This document shows positions 8,842 through 16,637 of a stretch of DNA of 58,672 nt, piece after piece. The position numbers and the translations under genes are program-made. Within the stretch, counting starts at the first letter, position 1, and every line of letters begins with the position of its first letter. This DNA is from Gemmatimonadota bacterium. GTDB taxonomy: Bacteria; Gemmatimonadota; Gemmatimonadetes; Gemmatimonadales; Gemmatimonadaceae. Location: contig VHBQ01000008.1 in the NCBI GenBank assembly GCA_016871855.1, forward strand, positions 1 to 58,672. The letters are read 5' to 3'. The notes beneath the pieces are model-generated. The model had not been told where the DNA came from. It did not search any database and saw nothing but the letters and a program-made list of their open reading frames with translations.

Positions 8842-8865
8842 CCCGCGCGCCCCGGGGTGCGCGGG
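8842..8865 (+). terminator. Hairpin between atpE and atpF, possible attenuator
   Basis: CCCGCGC (8842-8848) pairs with GCGCGGG (8859-8865); the loop contains CCCCGGGG. No T-run follows. Its place just after the c-subunit gene suggests partial termination or 3'-end protection that favours atpE transcripts. Confidence 0.45.
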
Positions 8866-8898
8866 CCTGCCGCCCTCTTCCTTTCCGACCGATTCCCC

Positions 8899-9474
8899 AT
8901 GCGTTCCTCTCTGATCCGCGCCGTCGTCCTCCTTTCCGCCACCGCGGCGCCGGCCCTGGCCGCCGGCGGCGACGCCCCCGCGCGCGGCCTGCTGGACCCG
9001 GCGGGCGGCCTGATGTTCTGGACCGTGCTCGTCTTCGGCACGACGTTCTTCATTCTCTCGAAGTTCGCGTTCAAGCCCATCCTCTCCGCCGTCGAAGGGC
9101 GCGAGCAGGCGCTGCGCGACGCGATGGACGAGGCGAAGGCCGACCGTGAGCTGGCCGCCCAGCTCCTCGCCGAGCAGAAGCAGCAGCTCGACGCGGCGCG
9201 CACCGACGCCCAGAAGATCATCGCCGACGGCCGCGCGACGGCCGAGAAGATGCGCAACGACCTCCTGGAGCAGACGCGCACCCAGCAGCACGACATGCTC
9301 GAGCGCGCCAAGCGCGACATCGAGGCCGAGAAGCAGGGCGCCATCGCCGAGCTGCGCCGCGAGGCCGTGGACCTGGCGATCGCCGGGGCGGGCAAGGTGA
9401 TCGAGAAGAACCTCGACGACGCCGCGAACCGCGCGCTGGTCGACAAGTACCTCTCGTCCATCGGGACCAAGTAA
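8899..9474 (+). CDS. atpF: ATP synthase Fo subunit b
   Basis: 191 residues. After a cleavable-looking N-terminus (SLIRAVVLLSATAAPALAAGG) comes the single membrane anchor (LMFWTVLVFGTTFFILSKF), then a long charged coiled-coil stalk (about 70-165) rich in Ala, Glu, Lys and Arg, and a delta-binding C-terminus. The apparent signal peptide before the anchor is unusual for subunit b but mirrors the extended subunit a. Start at ATG 8899; an upstream GTG at 8857 lacks support. The stop TAA overlaps the atpH ATG. Confidence 0.93.
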   Translation: MRSSLIRAVVLLSATAAPALAAGGDAPARGLLDPAGGLMFWTVLVFGTTFFILSKFAFKPILSAVEGREQALRDAMDEAKADRELAAQLLAEQKQQLDAARTDAQKIIADGRATAEKMRNDLLEQTRTQQHDMLERAKRDIEAEKQGAIAELRREAVDLAIAGAGKVIEKNLDDAANRALVDKYLSSIGTK

Positions 9475-10007
9475 TGCAGTCAGCCATCGCGCGGAACTAC
9501 GCGGAAGCGCTGTTGGCGCTGGCGAGCAAGGAAGACGCCCGCGACGCGTACGGCGCGCTCCTCGGCGGCATTGCCGACGTGCTGGAGCGCGATGAGACGT
9601 TTAAGCGCTTCCTCGCGGCACCGCAGGTGAGCAGCGTCAAGAAGAACGAGGTGCTGGGCAAGGCGCTGACCGGCCAGGCGCCGGCGATGTTCGTGCGCTT
9701 CGTGCAGAAGATGGTGACCAACGGCCGCCAGATGCTGATTGGCGCGGTGTTCACCGAGTACAGCAACCTGCGCGACGCCGAGGAAGGGCGGGTGCACGCG
9801 CGGGTGACGGTCTCGCGCGAGATGAGCGACGCCGACCGCGACGCGCTGGCCGCGTCGCTGAGCAAGGCGATCGGCAAGACGGTCGTTCCCCATCTTAGCG
9901 TGAACCCGGCGATCCTCGGTGGCGTGGTCGTGCGCATTGGGGATACGGTGATGGACGGGTCGGTGCGGCGGCGGTTGACGGCGTTGCGAAGCAAGATGGC
10001 GACGTAA
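9474..10007 (+). CDS. atpH: ATP synthase F1 subunit delta
   Basis: 177 residues, the normal length for delta/OSCP. The start AIARNYAEALLALA matches the conserved N-terminal helix and the end LGGVVVRIGDTVMDGSVRRRL matches the C-terminal signature. Delta connects the b stalk to the alpha subunits. The operon stops here: a strong terminator and an unrelated secreted protein follow instead of atpA, atpG, atpD and atpC. Confidence 0.96.
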   Translation: MQSAIARNYAEALLALASKEDARDAYGALLGGIADVLERDETFKRFLAAPQVSSVKKNEVLGKALTGQAPAMFVRFVQKMVTNGRQMLIGAVFTEYSNLRDAEEGRVHARVTVSREMSDADRDALAASLSKAIGKTVVPHLSVNPAILGGVVVRIGDTVMDGSVRRRLTALRSKMAT

Positions 10008-10088
10008 TCGCTCGGGTCCTTCTGGTGGAACGGGGGGACGGGGGCCGGGACTTGGGGACGGGCGAGGGGAGGAGGGGCGAGGGACGGG

Positions 10089-10113
10089 AGGGCGGCCAGT
10101 GGCCGCCCTTTTT
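10089..10113 (+). terminator. Rho-independent terminator of the atp operon
   Basis: AGGGCGGCC-AGT-GGCCGCCCT is a 9-bp stem with a three-base loop followed by TTTTT. This is the most classical terminator in the window, 80 bases after atpH. The stretch before it (10032-10090) is extremely G-rich with many runs of three or more G. Confidence 0.9.
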
Positions 10114-10185
10114 CATTGCATCCACGGCTCCGCTGCAGGGCGATCCGCGACGCATATTGAGAGAAATGGCCAGTCAGGAGATGCG

Positions 10186-11688
10186 GTGAAGAGGACGGTG
10201 GCGATCGCGCTGCTCGCGCTCGGTTCGAGCGACGCCTTCGGGCAGGCGACGGTGCGCGGCACGCTGCTCCGTGCCGACTCGTTTCCCGCGGCCGGGGTGA
10301 TCGTCGTGGCGACGCGCGGCGCGCCGGACAGCGTGCTCTCGCGCACGATCACCAACGGGGGCGGCCAGTACACCTTGGCGCTCTCGCCGGGCGAGGTGCG
10401 CCTGCGAGCGCTGCGCATCGGGCACCGCCCCTTCGAGATCGCCACCTTCACGCTCGCGGCCGGCGGGCGGCGCGATGTGCGCACGGTGCTCCCCAACGAT
10501 CCCATCGTGCTTGCCGCGGTGACCACCGAGGCAAACTCGAGCTGTCGGCAGACGGGCACGGCGGGAACGCAGGTGGCCGAGGTCTTTGAGGAAGCGCGCA
10601 AGGCGCTGCTCTCCACGACGCTGCGCTGGGGCGATGGCGATCCGCTGGCCCGGCTGAGCGTGTTTGAGCAGGCGCGCGGCATCGGCAACCGGGTCTTTCG
10701 AGAGCCGGAGTTGCAGTTCCAGGAGGGCGTGACGGTGAAGCCCTTCCAGAGCCTCAGCCCGGATTCGCTGGCCAAGGTGGGGTACATGGTCAGTGAACCG
10801 AATGCCTGGCAGTACTACGCTCCCGACGCCGACGTGCTGCTGTCGGAGACGTTCGCGGCGACGCACTGCCTCGGGCTCACGCAAGGCACGGGGGAGCGTG
10901 CGGGGTGGATCGGCCTGACGTTTCGCCCATCGGCGAGCCGTCGCGACTACGTGGACGTGCGTGGCACGCTGTGGCTGGATCGGGCGAGCAACGAACTGCG
11001 GCGGATGGAGTTCACGTACGAGGGACTTCCGCTCGCTATGCAACGTGCCGGGGCCGGCGGAGAGGTGGAGTTCACGCGCCTGCCCATGGGCATCTGGTTC
11101 GTGAGTCGATGGGAGCTCTGGATGCCGCGGATGACGCTCCCGCCGGGGACGCCGCGCCTGATGGGACTCTGGGTACGGGGCGGTGACGTATGGTGGATCA
11201 GAATCGGCAGCACGCTGGTCTACTCCAACGGCCGCGTGGAGCCCGCGCCGAAGGGGCTCGCGGCGGCGAGGGCTGCCGCGCGCGCGGTGGCCGACTCTGT
11301 GCAAGCGAGCGCCGCGTGCGCGCCGACCGAGGCCGACGATCCGGGCGGCATCCTGCGCGGCGTGGTGACCGACGACCGGGGCGCGCCACTCGCTGACGCG
11401 GTCGTGACGGTGGAGTGGCAGCAGGGACACAGCGGTGGGGCGCGCGGCCTGTCGTGGGAAACGCGCGGGTTGAGCACCGTGTCGGCGGCGGATGGGAGCT
11501 ACGCGATCTGCGGCGTGCCCACGAATCGGCTGCTGGGCATCCAGGTGCAGCTCGCGATGCGGCGGACGCCGACGGTGAGCACGCGCGTTCCGCAGCGCAC
11601 GCGCGAGGCGCGGGTGGACGTGCGGGTGTCAGGCGTTCGGGCGCCGGCACCGCCGGGAGGAGGGACCCCGCCCCCGGCGGGCCGGTAG
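10186..11688 (+). CDS. Secreted protein with carboxypeptidase-regulatory-like domains
   Basis: 500 residues with an N-terminal signal peptide (TVAIALLALGSSDAFGQ). Residues ~18-95 form an Ig-like carboxypeptidase-regulatory domain (VRGTLLRADSFPAAGVIVVA, then GQYTLALSPGEVRLRALRIG), and a second such repeat lies near the C-terminus (LRGVVTDDRGAPLADAVVTV, then DGSYAICGVP). The middle ~300 residues have no family I recognise. Such architectures are common in secreted or outer-membrane proteins of this bacterial group, and their binding role is undefined. The GTG at 10186 is preferred to upstream starts because AGGAG lies five bases before it. The end is Pro/Gly-rich. Confidence 0.75.
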   Translation: MKRTVAIALLALGSSDAFGQATVRGTLLRADSFPAAGVIVVATRGAPDSVLSRTITNGGGQYTLALSPGEVRLRALRIGHRPFEIATFTLAAGGRRDVRTVLPNDPIVLAAVTTEANSSCRQTGTAGTQVAEVFEEARKALLSTTLRWGDGDPLARLSVFEQARGIGNRVFREPELQFQEGVTVKPFQSLSPDSLAKVGYMVSEPNAWQYYAPDADVLLSETFAATHCLGLTQGTGERAGWIGLTFRPSASRRDYVDVRGTLWLDRASNELRRMEFTYEGLPLAMQRAGAGGEVEFTRLPMGIWFVSRWELWMPRMTLPPGTPRLMGLWVRGGDVWWIRIGSTLVYSNGRVEPAPKGLAAARAAARAVADSVQASAACAPTEADDPGGILRGVVTDDRGAPLADAVVTVEWQQGHSGGARGLSWETRGLSTVSAADGSYAICGVPTNRLLGIQVQLAMRRTPTVSTRVPQRTREARVDVRVSGVRAPAPPGGGTPPPAGR

Positions 11689-11700
11689 CGTCGCGTCCGC

Positions 11701-12726
11701 CTACGGCTTCTTGAAGAGCCCCTTGAGGGCCTTCTTCGCCGCGTCCTTGGCCGCTTCCTTGGCGCCCTCGTTCACTCCTTCCTTCACGCCGGTCAGCGCG
11801 CCGCTCCGCGCCGCGGCGATGATGGAGTCGGCGTTGATCTCGCCGGCGCCTTCACACTTGCCCGCCCCTTGCTTGGCCTCGCAGTCGGCCTTGGCTTTCT
11901 CTGCGGCCTTTGACGCCTCGGCGAGCTGGGCCTTGAGGTCAACCACCTGATAGCCGGCGGGGACCTCGAACAGTGAGGCGTCGAAGTTCCCGTTGGCGAG
12001 GTCTGTCATTTCCATCGTGACCGACGACGTCTGCGCCTCGCCCTTGTCTGTCGTGGACGTCGTATTGATGACCTGACGCAGGGGGACGCCCTTGGGGAGC
12101 TTCTCGGCGTCCTGCATCAGCTTCTGCTGCGCGGCGCCGCCGATCATCCCCGTGTTGCGACCCAAGGTCTTGCCGAACTCCTCGAAGGCGCGCTGGCCGG
12201 CGAAGTCGTTGGTCATCCAGATGTCCATCTCCTCCTTCACGCGCGTGGACGACTTGCGGCCGAGCATGGACATGGTGGCCGTGTAGCTGCGCGATACGTG
12301 GTACTTGCGGGTGCTTCGGCCCAGGATGCGTTCGCCGGCGCCCTGGTCAGCCACGGTGGAGGTGAGGTCGGCGATGTCGAACTTCATGCCGATGGCGCTG
12401 GCCGCCCCCATGACGTTGCCCGTTCCGCGCGTGTCGAGGACCATCGCCTGCTTGCGCGAGGGATCCACCATCGTAATGCTCGCCGTCGCGGCGTTCAGCA
12501 GGGTGTAGACGCCGGCAGGGGAACCGGGGCGCGCCTCGAGCATCTCCATACGCATCTGGTCGCCGGCAACGATCACCGACATCGACGGCGGCGTGGCGGC
12601 GCGCGCCGCGTCGCCCGACGCGGTGGTGGTGACCATCCAGGTGAACTTGACGCCATCCACGCGGGGCGTGGCGGCGGCGACGAGCAGGGTGCTGGCCGCG
12701 AGCAGACAGGCGGATGCACGACGCAT
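11701..12726 (-). CDS. DUF4412-type secreted protein
   Basis: 341 residues. A signal peptide (MRRASACLLAASTLLVAAA) is followed by a domain resembling DUF4412 proteins: early VKFTWMVTTT, a MVDPSRKQAMVLDTRG segment, then KYHVSRSYTATMSMLG and DIWMTNDF, and a late FEVPAGYQVVD. The C-terminal ~80 residues are a Lys/Ala/Glu-rich helical tail ending KKALKGLFKKP, with two Cys flanking EAKQGAGK. Function of the family is unknown; it probably sits in the periplasm or outer membrane. The ATG at 12726 is chosen because the 27 residues before it do not form part of the signal. It converges on the preceding gene with a 12-base gap. Confidence 0.65.
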   Translation of the reverse strand: MRRASACLLAASTLLVAAATPRVDGVKFTWMVTTTASGDAARAATPPSMSVIVAGDQMRMEMLEARPGSPAGVYTLLNAATASITMVDPSRKQAMVLDTRGTGNVMGAASAIGMKFDIADLTSTVADQGAGERILGRSTRKYHVSRSYTATMSMLGRKSSTRVKEEMDIWMTNDFAGQRAFEEFGKTLGRNTGMIGGAAQQKLMQDAEKLPKGVPLRQVINTTSTTDKGEAQTSSVTMEMTDLANGNFDASLFEVPAGYQVVDLKAQLAEASKAAEKAKADCEAKQGAGKCEGAGEINADSIIAAARSGALTGVKEGVNEGAKEAAKDAAKKALKGLFKKP

Positions 12727-12874
12727 CGGGAGGGACTCCAGTGCCGGCGCCTGAGCCGGGTTGAAGGGTCGCCATACAATAGCAGTTATCAGAGCGCGCG
12801 CCAGCATTTTCGGGGGGCAGCCGTCCGGTCCGCCACTATCCCCACCTGTACCGATCCGGCATTTTTCTCAGGTT

Positions 12875-13444
12875 ATGTCGGACAACCCCCTCGATCGCCG
12901 CGGCTTTTTCTCGCACGGCCTTTCCCGCCTCCTGGGACAGGTCGTGGATGCCGTGTCGGACAAGGTGTCGCCGGTGCCGTACATGCGGCCGCCTGGAGCG
13001 ATCGCCGAGGCCGCGTTCCTGGCGGCCTGCACCCGGTGCAAGGAGTGCGGCGCCGTCTGTCCGGCGATGGCGATCCGGATGCTCCCCACGTCGGCCGGCA
13101 TCGCGGCGGGGACGCCCGTGCTGGAGGTGGATGACCGCGCGTGCATCATGTGCGCGGACATGCCGTGCGTGACGGCCTGTCCGACGGGAGCGCTGCTCGC
13201 TCCTCAGCACGGATGGGCCGACGTGCGCATCGCGAAGATCGGTGTGGACGACCGGCGGTGCATCGCCTTTCAGGGCATCGAATGCGGCGTCTGCGCGCGG
13301 GTCTGTCCGGTGGGAGACGCGGCGATTCAATTGGATGACAAAGGGCGGCCGTTCATCGGCGCCGCCTGCACGGGGTGCGGCAAGTGCGTGACCGCGTGCG
13401 TGACGACCCCGAGCGCGCTGACCGCGCGCCCACTCCGGAGCTGA
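12875..13444 (+). CDS. NapF-like 4[4Fe-4S] ferredoxin
   Basis: 189 residues with four Cys clusters for [4Fe-4S] centres: CTRCKECGAVCP (C52-C62), CIMCADMPCVTACP, CGVCARVCP and CTGCGKCVTAC. Order and spacing match the NapF/NapG-type polyferredoxins that support periplasmic nitrate reductase or similar molybdoenzymes. The N-terminus has RRGFF (8-12) like a shortened Tat-type motif but lacks a hydrophobic core, so a cytoplasmic location is likely. No nap genes are nearby; moeA lies 43 kb away. It is followed after one base by the cupin gene, implying co-transcription without an obvious functional link. Confidence 0.82.
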   Translation: MSDNPLDRRGFFSHGLSRLLGQVVDAVSDKVSPVPYMRPPGAIAEAAFLAACTRCKECGAVCPAMAIRMLPTSAGIAAGTPVLEVDDRACIMCADMPCVTACPTGALLAPQHGWADVRIAKIGVDDRRCIAFQGIECGVCARVCPVGDAAIQLDDKGRPFIGAACTGCGKCVTACVTTPSALTARPLRS

Positions 13445-13445
13445 G

Positions 13446-13823
13446 ATGGACGGAAAGAGCCACGTGAAGTTCGTATCCAAGCCGTGGGGCCACGAGCTGA
13501 TCTGGGCCCACACGGAGCACTACGTGGGCAAGGTGCTGCACATCAAGGCCGGCCAGGCGCTGAGCGTGCAGTACCACAACCAGAAGGACGAGACCATCCA
13601 CCTGCTGCGCGGGGAGATGATCTACCGCGTGGATTTCAAGGACGGCCGCGGGCTGGTGGAGGTGCCGTTCGCGCTCGGCGAGAGCTACCGGAATACGCCG
13701 GGCGTGATCCACCAGATGGAGGCGGTGACCGACTGCGACGTGCTGGAAGCGAGCACGCCGCACCTCGACGATGTCGTACGACTCACCGACCGCTATGGTC
13801 GCGAAGGGACGAGCGCGCCATGA
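13446..13823 (+). CDS. Mannose-6-phosphate isomerase-type cupin
   Basis: 125 residues. KPWGHELIWA at the N-terminus and SVQYHNQKDETIHLLRGEM form the first cupin motif with likely metal-binding His residues; a second motif is near NTPGVIHQMEAVTDC. Single-domain cupins of this form resemble the C-terminal half of bifunctional mannose-6-phosphate isomerase/GDP-mannose pyrophosphorylase. It overlaps the adjacent sugar nucleotidyltransferase by four bases (ATGA), so the pair may form a two-gene version of that enzyme. Substrate is not proven. Confidence 0.75.
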   Translation: MDGKSHVKFVSKPWGHELIWAHTEHYVGKVLHIKAGQALSVQYHNQKDETIHLLRGEMIYRVDFKDGRGLVEVPFALGESYRNTPGVIHQMEAVTDCDVLEASTPHLDDVVRLTDRYGREGTSAP

Positions 13824-14809
13824 AAGTGATCATTCCGCTGGCCGGCAAGGGGACGCGCCTGCGTCCGCACACGCATACGGTGCCGAAGCCGATGCTCAAG
13901 GTCGCCGGCAAGCCGGTGATGGACTACGTGCTCGACGACGTCCGCACGCTGGGCGACGTGAGCGAGGTCATCTACATCACCGGACACCTGAAGGAGGCGG
14001 TGGAGGCGCACGCGCGCACGGCGTACGCCGACATGCCAGCGCGCTTCATCGAGCAAAAGGTCCAGGACGGCACGGCGGGAGCGATCGCGCTGGCCCGCGC
14101 GTTCGTGGCCGAGCCGGTGCTGATCATCTTCGTGGACACGATCTTCGACGCCGACTTGACGGTGATCAAGACGAGCCCGGACGACGGCATCATCTGGACG
14201 AAGGAGGTGGAGGACTACCAGCGCTTCGGCGTGGTGGTGACCGACGCCAACGGCCACATGACGAAGATCGTGGAGAAGCCCAAGACGCCCATCTCGAAGC
14301 GGGCGAACATCGGGCTGTACTACATCAGGGACTGGAAGCTCCTCTTCGAGGGGATCGACGCGGTGCTCAAGGCGCCGCAGAACCAGGGGGAGTATTACCT
14401 GACCGACGCCTTCCAGTACATGATCGACCACGGCGCCAAGCTGAAGGTGCTCGACGTGCACGGCTGGTACGACGCCGGGAAGATCGAGACGCTGCTCGAC
14501 ACGAATCGCGTGATGCTCGAGAAGGGGCTTGCGCGCCGGCCGAAGACGCTGGAGGACTGCACGATCATCGAGCCGGTGTACATCGAGGACGGCGTCGTGG
14601 CGACCGGGTCAACACTAGGGCCGAACGTCTGCGTGCTGGCGGGGAGCAAGGTGCTGAGCAGCACGCTGAGCCACACGCTGGTGGGCGCGAACTCGCTGGT
14701 GGCGCGGTGCACGCTGGCCAATTCGCTGATCGGGGACGCCGTCGTGCTGGAGGGGGTGCGGGGGGAGGTGACGGTGGGGGATCATTCTGAAGTGAGGAGC
14801 AGGGCGTAG
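13820..14809 (+). CDS. Sugar-1-phosphate nucleotidyltransferase with beta-helix tail
   Basis: 329 residues. The NTP-binding loop LAGKGTRLRPHTHTVPKPM is at 7-25, the metal Asp is in IIFVDTIFD, and the product-binding region IVEKPKTPISKRANIGLYY follows. Residues ~245-325 show hexapeptide-like repeats (IIEPVYIEDGVVATG, LGPNVCVLAG) typical of a left-handed beta-helix. This is the layout of GDP-mannose or dTDP-glucose pyrophosphorylases and of GlmU-like enzymes. With the cupin it likely makes a nucleotide-activated sugar for cell-envelope glycans. Which sugar and nucleotide are used is open. Confidence 0.85.
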   Translation: MKVIIPLAGKGTRLRPHTHTVPKPMLKVAGKPVMDYVLDDVRTLGDVSEVIYITGHLKEAVEAHARTAYADMPARFIEQKVQDGTAGAIALARAFVAEPVLIIFVDTIFDADLTVIKTSPDDGIIWTKEVEDYQRFGVVVTDANGHMTKIVEKPKTPISKRANIGLYYIRDWKLLFEGIDAVLKAPQNQGEYYLTDAFQYMIDHGAKLKVLDVHGWYDAGKIETLLDTNRVMLEKGLARRPKTLEDCTIIEPVYIEDGVVATGSTLGPNVCVLAGSKVLSSTLSHTLVGANSLVARCTLANSLIGDAVVLEGVRGEVTVGDHSEVRSRA

Positions 14810-14896
14810 GGTGATTCTTGATTTGGACCGAGGATTGCGATTCAGGATCGCGATTCAGGAATGGGACTGGCGATTGACTACGGCGAGGGACAAGCG

Positions 14897-15766
14897 ATGC
14901 GCGCAGTGCGAGTGGCAGTGATGCTGGCGATGGGGTCGGCCGTGGCCGTGGCGCAGGCGAAGCCGGCGGAGACGAAGACGGCGAAGCCGGCGATGGAGCA
15001 TGACCACGCGGCGATGATGCAGGGGAACAGGCAGGGTGGCGGGCAGGGGATGGGGGACATGAAGAGCGGCTGGAAGGAGCTCGATGCCTTCCACGCACTG
15101 CTGATGTCCACGTGGCATCCGGCGATGAAGGACAGCCTGACGATGGCGCGCGCCCTGGCGCCTCAGGTCGTGGCCGCCGCGGAGACCTGGGCGACGTCAA
15201 AGGGGCCGGCGACGTGCGACAACGCGGCGGCGCGCAAGGCGCTGCCCGGGATCGTCGCGGATGCGAAGGCCTACGCCGGCGTCGCGTCGTCGCAGGCCGC
15301 CGACGCGGCGGTGAAGGCCGCGCTCAAAAAGGTGCATGACGGGTTCGAAGTAGTCGGCAAGCCCTGTGTGCAGGCGGCGATGCAGGCGAAGGGCGGGATG
15401 ATGGGGATGGGCGCGGGTCCGATGATGGGGCGCAAGACGGGGTGGCAGGAGTTCGATGCGCTCCACACGCTGCTCATGACCGTGTCGATGGCCGCGAACA
15501 AGGGCGACCTGAAGCCGGCGCGGGAGAAGGCGGGCGAGCTGGGCAAAGCGGCCGATGCGTGGGTGCGGTCGAAGGGGCCGGCGGTCTGCGACAATGCCAC
15601 GGCGCGGAAGGGCATGCCGAAGGCGGCCGACGACCTGAAGGCCATTGCCACGCTCGCGAAGGGGCAGGGCAATGACGAGGCGCTCAAGGTCGCGATCACG
15701 AAGGCGCACGATTCGTTCCGCCCGGTCGCCCAGCCGTGCATGATGGGCGCGACGGCGGCGAAGTGA
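14897..15766 (+). CDS. Periplasmic protein with duplicated four-helix-like domain
   Basis: 289 residues with a signal peptide and a His/Met-rich linker (MEHDHAAMMQGN). Two halves align clearly: GWKELDAFHALLM...SKGPATCDNAAARK...FEVVGKPC (about 57-160) and GWQEFDALHTLLM...SKGPAVCDNATARK...FRPVAQPC (about 182-282). Each is a helical unit with one internal and one terminal Cys, presumably disulfide-bonded, and a conserved His in the first helix. The fold resembles cytochrome c'/b562-like bundles, but there is no CXXCH. The His/Met content suggests metal binding, perhaps copper. I do not recognise the family. The ATG at 14897 precedes the signal; the upstream start does not. Confidence 0.6.
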   Translation: MRAVRVAVMLAMGSAVAVAQAKPAETKTAKPAMEHDHAAMMQGNRQGGGQGMGDMKSGWKELDAFHALLMSTWHPAMKDSLTMARALAPQVVAAAETWATSKGPATCDNAAARKALPGIVADAKAYAGVASSQAADAAVKAALKKVHDGFEVVGKPCVQAAMQAKGGMMGMGAGPMMGRKTGWQEFDALHTLLMTVSMAANKGDLKPAREKAGELGKAADAWVRSKGPAVCDNATARKGMPKAADDLKAIATLAKGQGNDEALKVAITKAHDSFRPVAQPCMMGATAAK

Positions 15767-15876
15767 CCCGCAGGAGCCGTGCCGTCCCGGCGCGGAACCT
15801 GTGGCCACGTGACGTGTAGATTGGATGGAGGCGGGAGTCATCGAGGCGCCCGCCGCGTTTCCACGAGGTGCACGCC

Positions 15877-16629
15877 ATGGATTCGCGCATCGTCGTTCGC
15901 TTGGTCGCCGTTGGCATCAGTTGCGCATTGGCTCCCGTCGTCGCACACGGGCAGGTCCCGGGCGGCGACGGGTTCCTGTTTGGCACCCCAAACGCCAGCC
16001 TCACGGTGCGCGCCGGGATGGCGCGCCCTTCCGGCGGCGGCGACGTCTTCTCGTTTGTTCGCGACGAGCTGACGTTCGGCCCCGGCGATCTTGCCGGCGG
16101 TTCGATGGCCGCCGACCTGGCGTTTCTGGTGCGCCCCCGCGTGGCCGTACAGCTCGGCATCGGCTATTCCGGGCAAAGCACCGCCAGTGTCTATCGTGAT
16201 TGGGTGGACAACGATGACCAGGAGATCGAACAGACCTCCTCGTTTCATCGGCTGCCCCTGACCATCGGCGTTCGGTACTACCTGGCCGATCGCGGGAGAA
16301 CACTCGGCCGACTCGCATGGGTGCCGGCGAAGACGGTCCCCTACGTCGGCGCGGGCGGCGGCATCACCTGGTCGCAGTTCCGGCAGTCGGGCGACTTCGT
16401 GGATTACCAGACGCTTGACGTGTTCGGCTCGACGCTGGAGTCGAGCGCGTGGGCGCCGACGCTCTACGGCGTTGCGGGGGTGGAGCGCAGCCTGAGTGCC
16501 CGCCTGGCACTCACCGGCGAGGCGCGGTACGACTACGGTCGCGCCCGCGTGGGCAGCGACTATGTCGGCTTTAATGGCATTGATCTTTCAGGCCTGGCGG
16601 TCACGGTGGGCCTGACCGTTCGGTTCTAG
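15877..16629 (+). CDS. Outer-membrane beta-barrel protein
   Basis: 250 residues with a signal peptide ending near VVAHGQVPGG. The mature part has alternating hydrophobic strands (VAVQLGIGYSG, LTIGVRYYLA, VPYVGAGGGITW, YGVAGVERSLSARLALTGEARYDYG) and ends in VTVGLTVRF with a terminal Phe, the classical beta-barrel insertion signal. It resembles OmpA-like eight-stranded barrels of unknown function. ATG 15877 is preferred to GTG 15868 because GAGG sits eight bases before it. The stop overlaps the next gene's Shine-Dalgarno, so the two are probably co-expressed. Confidence 0.75.
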   Translation: MDSRIVVRLVAVGISCALAPVVAHGQVPGGDGFLFGTPNASLTVRAGMARPSGGGDVFSFVRDELTFGPGDLAGGSMAADLAFLVRPRVAVQLGIGYSGQSTASVYRDWVDNDDQEIEQTSSFHRLPLTIGVRYYLADRGRTLGRLAWVPAKTVPYVGAGGGITWSQFRQSGDFVDYQTLDVFGSTLESSAWAPTLYGVAGVERSLSARLALTGEARYDYGRARVGSDYVGFNGIDLSGLAVTVGLTVRF

Positions 16630-16637
16630 GAGGCGTC

